From assembly GCA_003224785.1 (NCBI GenBank), contig QHZV01000122.1, forward strand, positions 1-6,062: DNA of 6,062 nucleotides, written 5' to 3'. The stretch is from Acidobacteriota bacterium. Lineage in GTDB: Bacteria; Acidobacteriota; Terriglobia; Terriglobales; Acidobacteriaceae. How positions within the stretch are numbered: position 1 is the stretch's first letter; the number at the start of each line of letters is the position of its first letter. The position numbers and the translations under genes are program-made. Of this stretch, positions 1 through 6,062 are shown in pieces. A model generated the notes under the pieces. It did no database searches. It was not told the DNA's origin and worked only from the letters and a program-made list of their open reading frames with translations.

Positions 1-18
1 CAGATCACCCGATATTTC

Positions 19-23
19 AGGAG
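19..23 (+). promoter_or_regulatory. Shine-Dalgarno of rplI
   Basis: AGGAG five bases before the ATG at 29; a canonical ribosome-binding site that decides the rplI start. Confidence 0.85.
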
Positions 24-28
24 CCATC

Positions 29-484
29 ATGGAAGTCATACTCAAAGAAGATGTCATAAAGTTGGGCTCGCGCGGCGACGTGGTGAAAGTTGCCGAAGGC
101 TACGGCCGTAATTTTCTGCTGCCGCGGAAGCTGGCGATTGAAGCGTCAGCCGGCAACAAGAAAGTTATCGAGCAGATGCGGGCCGCGTCCGTCCGCCGGT
201 CGGCCAAGGAAAAAATCCAGGCAGAAGAGCTCTCCAAGCAGTTCGATGGGTTGTCGGTCTCGTTCCAACGGCGATCAGGCGAGCATGATCAGCTTTTTGG
301 CTCCGTCACCTCGGGGGACATCGCCGATGCGTTGGTCAAGAAGGGCTTCAACCTCGATCGGCGGAAGATCCAACTGCATGAGCCGCTGAAGACGGTTGGC
401 GAGTTCACCATTCCGGTGAAGCTGCATAAAGACGTAACCGCCCATTTGAAGGTGATAATCGAGAAGGAAGCGGTCCCAGAATAA
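29..484 (+). CDS. rplI: 50S ribosomal protein bL9
   Basis: Structural protein of the large ribosomal subunit that binds 23S rRNA near the L1 stalk base and helps maintain reading frame. The 151-residue product is close to the family length (about 150). The N-terminal RNA-binding domain carries the bL9 signature around residues 13-36 (G13, G16, V21, then GYGRNFLLP at 24-32). A charged connecting helix follows at about 42-75, and the C-terminal domain contains the conserved LFGSVTSGDIADAL stretch at 89-102. The ATG is preceded by AGGAG at 19-23 with a 5-base spacer, which fixes the start. In most bacteria rplI follows rpsF and rpsR; those would lie upstream of the window. A strong terminator follows about 45 bases after the stop, so this is the last gene of its transcript. 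Intact and unremarkable; identification is very secure. Confidence 0.98.
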   Translation: MEVILKEDVIKLGSRGDVVKVAEGYGRNFLLPRKLAIEASAGNKKVIEQMRAASVRRSAKEKIQAEELSKQFDGLSVSFQRRSGEHDQLFGSVTSGDIADALVKKGFNLDRRKIQLHEPLKTVGEFTIPVKLHKDVTAHLKVIIEKEAVPE

Positions 485-529
485 TCGCGGCCACGGATTT
501 CGTGCAATTTCAACACAGGTAAAGTGAAG

Positions 530-562
530 ACGCGGGCGTCCTCGCCCGCGTTTTTGCTTTTT
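530..562 (+). terminator. Rho-independent terminator after rplI
   Basis: A perfect 9-bp GC-rich stem (ACGCGGGCG at 530-538 against CGCCCGCGT at 543-551) with a TCCT loop, followed directly by a T run (551-555) and a second T run at 558-562. It ends the rplI transcript on the + strand. On the minus strand there is no comparable T tract, so it is unlikely to be bidirectional. Confidence 0.9.
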
Positions 563-600
563 CGTGCAGACATCCCCTGAACAAATAGGGGAATCACGCG

Positions 601-746
601 GAAAGCCACGAGTTCTACTCGTGTCGATAGGGCGCCTACTACGAACCCGGCTTTAGACTCTGAGGGATGCAGAACAAGGCCACCTCAGCGGCTGAAGCCG
701 ATCTCATCAGGATTCTAATTTCGCACGAGTAGAACTCGTGCCCTTC
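601..746. repeat. Nested inverted-repeat intergenic element (REP/MITE-like)
   Basis: The gap between rplI and the convergent glycosylase gene holds a palindromic element. The outer arms are CACGAGTTCTACTCGTG at 607-623 and its exact reverse complement at 724-740; each arm is also a self-palindrome (7-bp stem, 3-base loop). Inside lie a second pair, 648-665 and 683-700, complementary at 15 of 18 positions (CCTCAG...AAGCCG type). The whole could fold into one long cruciform or several hairpins. No coding sequence is apparent. The nested symmetry suggests a dispersed REP- or MITE-like element, an inference that needs copy-number data. The right arm lies about 12 bases past the glycosylase stop and might help end that transcript, though no T tract follows. 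Confidence 0.7.
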
Positions 747-752
747 CCGTTT

Positions 753-1385
753 TCAAATATTGAGTTTCCCCGACACAAATTTATTACCCGCCACGATGTA
801 GCGCAGCGGCATCTCTGCCGCCTTCGTAATTCCAATTCTTTTCGTGATTAAAACCTGCGGCGCCGGAGTGAAGTCGTCCGCGATGTAGAGATCCGATTTC
901 GCATTTGTCAGATCCTTTCCGTTATCGCGTTCGCGGGTAATGCCGAACGCCGCAGCCAAGCGTCCGGGACCGCTCGTAAGGCGCTTCAGATCTGATCCAG
1001 GCTCGATTTCTCGCAGTTTGAACATTTCTGAAATTCCGTCTAGCGGCTCAAGTGCACGAAAGAGAATCCCCCCGGGGATTCCATCCGGCAGACAAGAAAC
1101 ATTTAGACAAAAATGATTCCCGTAAATGAAATAGACGTACGCGTAGCCGGGTGGGCCAAAGAGCACCGCGTTACGCGACGTTCTCCCGATTGACGAATGC
1201 GCGGCGGGATCGTCAACGCCGAGATATGCTTCGACTTCCACGATGCGGCCGGTGAGGAGTTTACGTCCCCGGCGTCGTACAAGAATCTTGCCCAACAGAT
1301 CAGGCCCGACGAGGCGAGGATCGAGGTTGTAGAAGGAGCGGGGCAGGACTGCCAGCGTATCTCCCGATTTAGCGCGCTGAACCAC
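753..1385 (-). CDS. 3-methyladenine DNA glycosylase, AAG/MPG family
   Basis: Base-excision repair enzyme that hydrolyses the N-glycosidic bond of alkylated or deaminated purines (3-methyladenine, hypoxanthine) in DNA. The 210-residue protein shows the AAG fold throughout: SFY and LVGPDLLGK near the N-terminus, then EVEAYLG at 50-56, AAHS at 61-64, YVYFIYG at 83-89, CLNVS at 93-97, LFRALEPL at 108-115 and LTSGPGRLAAAFGI at 136-149. Against human AAG as I recall it, E52 matches catalytic E125, Y54 matches Y127, H63 matches H136, Y85 matches Y159 and N95 matches N169, so the active site is complete. The start is GTG with GAGAGG about 10 bases upstream; no ATG is available before the conserved region. 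It begins 14 bases after the VOC gene stop, so the two are probably co-transcribed. Intact. Confidence 0.95.
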   Translation of the reverse strand: MVQRAKSGDTLAVLPRSFYNLDPRLVGPDLLGKILVRRRGRKLLTGRIVEVEAYLGVDDPAAHSSIGRTSRNAVLFGPPGYAYVYFIYGNHFCLNVSCLPDGIPGGILFRALEPLDGISEMFKLREIEPGSDLKRLTSGPGRLAAAFGITRERDNGKDLTNAKSDLYIADDFTPAPQVLITKRIGITKAAEMPLRYIVAGNKFVSGKLNI

Positions 1386-1399
1386 GGCTGCAGTGCCTC

Positions 1400-1816
1400 T
1401 CAGCGCGGTTCCAGCGCCTTCCAGAAGCGGTTAACTTCCTCCATGTCCACCGGCTTTCCATCGGAGTCGCTTCCGAATCGCAAACGATGTCCATCGGGAT
1501 CCTCCACGTGCATTTCACGCGTGCCCCATGGCATGTTCGTGGGCTGACCAACGATTTTCGCTCCACGATGCTTGTAATCAGCATAGAGTTCGTCGACGTT
1601 TTCGACGAAGATCATGAGCCATGTCCCAGGCTGGCCCTGGCCGCCTTCGCAGAAAAAAATCGAGATCTTGTCGCGTATCACGCAGCCAAATGTCGGCGGA
1701 TCGCCCCACTCCCATTTCTTGCTGAAGCCGAGCTTCTGGACGTAGTAGTCCATTGACGCAACGAAATTGCTGACCTTCAGAATCGGCGTTACGCCATGGA
1801 AGTTGTTATCTGGCAT
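1400..1816 (-). CDS. VOC-superfamily protein, glyoxalase/bleomycin-resistance type
   Basis: A 138-residue protein of the vicinal-oxygen-chelate fold, made of two beta-alpha-beta-beta-beta modules: residues about 8-60 (TPILKVSNFVASMDYYVQKLGF) and about 64-118 (WLMIFVENVDELYADYKHRGAKI, then PWGTREMHVEDPDGHRLRF). Compared with GloA as I recall it, two metal-ligand positions look non-metal: Thr10 stands where the first His would be, and Arg follows DPDGHRL where the last Glu would be. That points to a ligand-binding, bleomycin-resistance-like or unknown role, not a metal glyoxalase. The substrate cannot be named. The ATG has a purine-rich GAGAGAGAAG stretch upstream. The stop is 14 bases before the glycosylase start, suggesting an operon, while 79 bases separate it from the upstream membrane-protein gene, which leaves room for its own promoter. 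Confidence 0.88.
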   Translation of the reverse strand: MPDNNFHGVTPILKVSNFVASMDYYVQKLGFSKKWEWGDPPTFGCVIRDKISIFFCEGGQGQPGTWLMIFVENVDELYADYKHRGAKIVGQPTNMPWGTREMHVEDPDGHRLRFGSDSDGKPVDMEEVNRFWKALEPR

Positions 1817-1895
1817 CTGCGACTTCTCTCTCTCACGTTTCGAAAGCGTGTAGCGACAACAGTTACTGTGATAAGGATCCGGTGTTTTTCAATTG
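1817..1895. other. Intergenic gap with two small palindromes
   Basis: The 79 bases between the VOC gene and the HEGGH gene contain a near-palindrome at 1834-1850 (CACG...TTTCGAAA...CGTG with one unpaired base) and an 11-base palindrome ACAGTTACTGT at about 1859-1869. Both lie just upstream of the VOC start and could be operator-like. On the minus strand a TTGAAA is visible near the far end of the gap, but I found no convincing -10 at the right distance. No terminator with a T tract was seen. Function is unassigned. Confidence 0.3.
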
Positions 1896-2411
1896 TTAGC
1901 CAACCATTCGTACAACTGACGCGATCTGGGTGTCGTGGTTGAGGACGCCTATGCCGCTGAACATCGTAAACCAGTCATGTTCCACGAACTCGGGATCACC
2001 GACCGTAATGAGCGGCAGCTCTTGGGCGCGAGCGTCCGCCATGTAGGTGGCGGTTGGCAAAAATTGCTCGAAAAAACAGAAAAGACAAAATGCCGTTCCG
2101 GCGATCTGCCGCTGAAAGCAAAAGAAAATGCCTAAGGCTAATGGGACGATGAGCTGCAAAATTGTCCCGCCGGCAATCATGAGAGCATGACCGAAATACC
2201 CAAACAGCAGGTGCCCGCCTTCGTGGACGGGAGCAAAAACCAGGTCCAACATCAGAAATGGCCCTGATCCGCGAGCCAACTGGATCAGGAACAGTGCGTA
2301 AAACAGCAGCCACGCGGCCGCGGCCCAGCGCGCCAGCGGCTGCCAGCCCTCTCCTAGCGGAGTGAGAAATGGCAGCCGGTCCGTCCAGGATTCAGGTAAA
2401 GACAAGCTCAT
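1896..2411 (-). CDS. Small integral membrane protein with HEGGH motif (putative zinc metalloprotease-like)
   Basis: A 171-residue polytopic membrane protein. Hydrophobic segments lie at about 28-46, 52-62, 77-99 and 103-121. The motif HEGGHLLFGYFG at 63-74 fits HExxH, the zinc-binding signature of gluzincin and M50-type proteases, and sits at a membrane-segment edge as in site-2 proteases. Later conserved-looking polar residues are D126 in YMADAR, HDW at 145-147 and NHD at 158-160, any of which could be a third ligand. I recall uncharacterised bacterial proteins with the same HE-x-GH, ADAR, HDW and HD order, but no proven function. It lacks the second M50 hallmark (NxxPxPxxDG) and is short, so proteolytic activity is only a hypothesis. 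The ATG has no clear Shine-Dalgarno. It starts 33 bases after the peroxiredoxin stop and may be translated from that mRNA. Confidence 0.75.
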   Translation of the reverse strand: MSLSLPESWTDRLPFLTPLGEGWQPLARWAAAAWLLFYALFLIQLARGSGPFLMLDLVFAPVHEGGHLLFGYFGHALMIAGGTILQLIVPLALGIFFCFQRQIAGTAFCLFCFFEQFLPTATYMADARAQELPLITVGDPEFVEHDWFTMFSGIGVLNHDTQIASVVRMVG

Positions 2412-2444
2412 AATCTAAAAAACAGTAGCAATTTCGAACCGATC

Positions 2445-2918
2445 TTACGCCGCTCCCTTCTGCGCTTCCTTCAGCCAGCTGAGCGCTTCTTCCGCATGCC
2501 CCTCGGGCTTCACCTTTTCGAAAATGTGCTTGATCTTGCCGTCGGGGCCAATGATGAACGTCGTCCTCGCCACGCCCATCACCTTCTTGCCGTACATGTT
2601 CTTTTCCTGGATCACGCCGTAAGCATTGCAGATTGTTTTATCTGCGTCAGCGATGAGTGTGAATGGCAGGTCGAACTTTTCGGCGAACTTCTTCTGCGCC
2701 TGCACTGTGTCCGGAGAAACACCGAGCACCACCGAACCCGTCTTTTCGACCTTGTTGAACGATTCGCGGAACCCGCGAGCTTCAATCGTTCATCCCGGAG
2801 TGTCGGCACGAGGATAGAAATAGAGTACGACCCATTTGCCTTTGTAATCTTTGAGGGCGACTTTGTTACCGTCCTGGTCAAGCGAAGTAAAGTCAGGGGC
2901 TTTATCATTGATTTCCAT
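2445..2918 (-). CDS. bcp: Bcp/PrxQ-type peroxiredoxin with in-frame TGA at the peroxidatic site; probable selenoprotein
   Basis: Thiol-type peroxidase of the Bcp/PrxQ branch, reducing hydrogen peroxide and organic hydroperoxides in the cytoplasm. Read through the TGA at 2790-2792, the product is 157 residues, matching E. coli Bcp (156). Residues 1-42 run MEINDKAPDF...VVLYFYPRADTPG; position 43 is TGA, exactly where the family has the peroxidatic Cys of TPGCT; then TIEARGFRESF, VVLGVSPD at 62-69, and a normal C-terminus with ARTTFIIGPDGKI and HVF-like HIFEKV. The frame is unbroken on both sides, and a SECIS-like hairpin starts at the TGA (separate entry), so I read codon 43 as selenocysteine. 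The usual resolving Cys five residues on is Arg48; the only other Cys is C97, at the position of E. coli C99, which I do not believe is essential. GGAG lies 10 bases before the ATG. Alternatives: a nonsense mutation or a TGC-to-TGA base error. Confidence 0.85.
2756..2792 (-). promoter_or_regulatory. Candidate bacterial SECIS element
   Basis: Read on the minus strand from the TGA, the first nine bases TGAACGATT pair perfectly with AATCGTTCA (2756-2764). A 6-nt one-sided bulge GAAGCT (2778-2783) follows, then a 5-bp perfect stem CGCGG/CCGCG (2773-2777 with 2765-2769) closed by a GTT loop (2770-2772). Counting from U of UGA as 1, the bulge ends in U15 and the loop begins G21-U22. In the E. coli fdhF SECIS, as I recall it, SelB contacts bulged U17 and loop G23-U24: the same 6 and 7 base spacing. 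Fourteen pairs with no mismatch, placed directly at an in-frame UGA, make chance unlikely. The role would be binding SelB charged with Sec-tRNA(Sec). Confidence 0.8.
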
Positions 2919-4251
2919 GGGATTCTTTCTCCGTCCGTATAGTCCACGGTTATACCGCAAAGCAGCGCTGGCCGTCATCTCGGCCGTTTGCCTGGCCGTA
3001 GTAGCGTTTGCGCAGTACGCGAAGAAGGCGCCGCAAACCAAGGGTCCGCGTGCGCTCGGAGTGTTGGAACTTGCGGCGAATGGCAAAGCGCACCTGGTCG
3101 CAGTCGCCATCATGATTGATGGCAAGTTCTATGACGCCGGAGCGTACAAAGCCGATCCGGTTCCGATGTCGCTGCAGCGCGACACCGTGTACGAGGCGGT
3201 GAAGACGGGAAACTCGCAGGGACTATTTACGGTGGGCGGCGCTTTACGCGAAAAGGAAGGCTGGATCGGTGACGGGAAGTGGCGTTCGACCGCGCAGATG
3301 GAGGCGGACAAGAAAAAGTTCAAGGCTGATCAGGAAAAGCTGGCGCAAAAGGCCCCCGAGGTTGAGCAGGGGCCGCCAAAGCTGAAACGGGGGGTACCAA
3401 CGGCGGACAAGACTCCGCCCTCCGCTACTCCACCTACCGGTTCGGACAAGCCCTCATCAACTCCGGATAAATCCACGCCAACCTCCGACAATCCCACGGC
3501 AGCTTCGGACAAGTCCACACCGCCCGCGGCGCCCTCAGCCAAATCCGACAAGAAGCAGTCGGAAGCGTCTGCCGCACCCGCATCTGACGCCGATCCCAAT
3601 CGCCCTATACTCCGGCGGCAGCCCGCAGAGGAGACTTCGCATGAGCAAACCAAATCGGGCAGTGAACCGGAAGCGCTGAAAGGCCCTATCGAATTGATTC
3701 CGGCAATTTCAGACGCCGACGGCCCGGACCCGCGCCCCTATGCGTATCAGATGAAGCCCGAGGAGGAGCAGGGGCGGCTGAAGAAGATGCTGGCCATGGC
3801 TAGTGATGAGGTGAAGTTGCGGGTGGCAAAAGCTGAGAGCAGCGGGTCCTCTGGTCCAAAGTCGGACAAGAATGTCCGACCCACACGAGATGTGCAATTC
3901 CAGTCCTCGAAGATGCGGGTATTTGATCTCTCGTACAGTAATGAGCCAGTGCTGGTCCTGACCGGGGAAGCGAAAGTGCCGACCGGAGCCCGCGATCTGA
4001 TGTATATGACTACGATCGTTGCGCGCGAGGACATCTATGGCGATCTGCACAAAGTGCTTGCGCAGACGACAGACAATCAGCATCTGGACGCGCTCCCGAA
4101 ATATGAATTGATAGACGCTGTGGATGCGGACGGCGACGGGCGCGGCGAGTTACTGTTCCGGATGAATTGGGACAATGGGTCGGCATTCGGCGTGTACCGC
4201 GTAATCGGAGACAGGCTGTGGCCGCTCTTCGAGGGAAAGCCGGGAGCGTAA
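2917..4251 (+). CDS. Unrecognised exported protein with Ser/Thr/Pro/Lys low-complexity linker and DxDGDG loop
   Basis: No family recognised. From the ATG at 2917 the product is 444 residues. A basic n-region (RPYSPRLYRK) and hydrophobic core (about 16-32, ending AFA-Q) form a signal peptide with probable cleavage after residue 32. A small domain follows at about 45-122 (ALGVLELAANGKAHLVAVAI, IDGKFYDAGAYKADPVP, GALREKEGWIGDGKW). Next come a charged helical stretch (126-150) and a low-complexity linker (155-225) rich in repeated SDK, TP and PA units. The C-terminal domain (about 320-440) ends with AVDADGDGRGELLFR at 401-415, resembling FG-GAP/EF-hand-like calcium loops, then WPLFEG. An earlier in-frame ATG at 2851 would run through the antisense peroxiredoxin gene and hide the signal peptide, so I reject it. 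A TTG at 2908 behind GGGG is an alternative start. Probably periplasmic or cell-envelope. Confidence 0.8.
   Translation: MGFFLRPYSPRLYRKAALAVISAVCLAVVAFAQYAKKAPQTKGPRALGVLELAANGKAHLVAVAIMIDGKFYDAGAYKADPVPMSLQRDTVYEAVKTGNSQGLFTVGGALREKEGWIGDGKWRSTAQMEADKKKFKADQEKLAQKAPEVEQGPPKLKRGVPTADKTPPSATPPTGSDKPSSTPDKSTPTSDNPTAASDKSTPPAAPSAKSDKKQSEASAAPASDADPNRPILRRQPAEETSHEQTKSGSEPEALKGPIELIPAISDADGPDPRPYAYQMKPEEEQGRLKKMLAMASDEVKLRVAKAESSGSSGPKSDKNVRPTRDVQFQSSKMRVFDLSYSNEPVLVLTGEAKVPTGARDLMYMTTIVAREDIYGDLHKVLAQTTDNQHLDALPKYELIDAVDADGDGRGELLFRMNWDNGSAFGVYRVIGDRLWPLFEGKPGA
2949..2978 (-). promoter_or_regulatory. Possible sigma-70-like promoter of the peroxiredoxin gene
   Basis: On the minus strand, ATGACG (4 of 6 to TTGACA, at 2973-2978) and TATAAC (5 of 6 to TATAAT, at 2949-2954) are separated by 18 bases, giving a leader of roughly 25 bases before the ATG. 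It lies inside the signal-peptide region of the divergent gene, the only place a promoter for this start can be. Pattern-based and tentative. Confidence 0.35.
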
Positions 4252-4256
4252 ACCCC

Positions 4257-4285
4257 TTTCACGACGGAGACACGGAGGCACAGAG
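4257..4285 (+). repeat. Left arm of long inverted repeat
   Basis: A 29-base arm containing GACGGAGACACGGAGGCAC. It is complementary to 4374-4402 at 27 of 29 positions, and similarity extends a few bases outward toward the stop codon at 4249-4251. This ACGGAGACACGGAGG-type sequence recurs in intergenic regions of many bacterial genomes, in my recollection often flanking GxxExxY-family genes. Confidence 0.9.
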
Positions 4286-4299
4286 AAACCATTTCTTTC

Positions 4300-6062
<1,763 letters not shown>

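Noticed and set aside
724..740. Canonical terminator for the glycosylase gene
   Set aside because: The hairpin is well placed after the stop but has no T tract on the minus strand; better explained as an arm of the repeat element.
1197..1547. A 116-codon + strand open frame across the glycosylase and VOC genes
   Set aside because: Antisense to two well-supported genes, with no recognisable domain.
2445..2732. A separate 95-residue gene starting at GTG 2732
   Set aside because: It is the C-terminal part of the peroxiredoxin in the same frame; it would lack the N-terminal strand and catalytic site, and the 20 codons before it are also conserved peroxiredoxin sequence.
2790..2792. Simple nonsense mutation making the peroxiredoxin a pseudogene
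   Set aside because: Possible but less likely: the stop is TGA, exactly at the catalytic Cys, with a perfect hairpin starting there and no other damage. Not fully excluded without reads or host sel genes.
2851..2916. Upstream ATG of the exported protein at 2851
   Set aside because: The extra 22 residues are antisense to the peroxiredoxin N-terminus and would bury the signal peptide; the ATG at 2917 places it at the N-terminus.
2496..2942. A 148-codon + strand open frame across the peroxiredoxin
   Set aside because: Antisense to a gene with clear family motifs; its translation resembles no protein I recognise.

Overview
The window is a moderately GC-rich bacterial chromosome segment. The combination of bL9, a Bcp-type peroxiredoxin, an AAG-type glycosylase, a secreted protein with an Asp/Gly-rich DxDGDG loop and palindromic intergenic repeats of the kind I associate with soil Acidobacteriota suggests that phylum. 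This is an inference from gene style; no rRNA or other decisive marker is present.

Layout: (1) 29-484 (+), rplI (ribosomal protein bL9), closed by a strong Rho-independent terminator at about 530-562. (2) 601-746, a nested inverted-repeat intergenic element. (3) 753-2918 (-), four genes in one direction, in transcription order: a peroxiredoxin, a small HEGGH membrane protein, a VOC/bleomycin-resistance-fold protein and a 3-methyladenine DNA glycosylase. (4) 2917-4251 (+), an unrecognised exported protein whose start codon overlaps the peroxiredoxin start codon on the other strand. (5) 4252-4412, a pair of long inverted repeats enclosing the N-terminal remnant of a GxxExxY-family gene. (6) 4413-6062 (+), ligA (NAD-dependent DNA ligase), cut by the window edge before its BRCT domain.

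The main discovery candidate is the peroxiredoxin gene. It looks broken because an in-frame TGA interrupts it at codon 43, but that TGA sits exactly where the family has its peroxidatic cysteine (TPG-C-T). Reading resumes in the same frame to a normal C-terminus, giving 157 residues, the usual Bcp length. The mRNA beginning at the UGA folds into a 9-bp perfect lower stem, a 6-nt one-sided bulge ending in U, a 5-bp perfect upper stem and a GUU loop. The spacing from bulged U to loop GU matches what I recall of the E. coli fdhF bacterial SECIS. The nearby resolving cysteine of the usual CxxxxC pair is Arg, encoded by a CGC codon that forms part of the upper stem. I therefore annotate it as a probable selenocysteine-containing peroxiredoxin, not a pseudogene.

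The other genes are mostly housekeeping: translation (bL9), base-excision repair (glycosylase), nick sealing (LigA) and peroxide defence (peroxiredoxin). Peroxide detoxification and alkylated-base repair lying on the same strand is compatible with a loose stress-protection cluster, but the 79-bp gap before the VOC gene makes a single operon uncertain.
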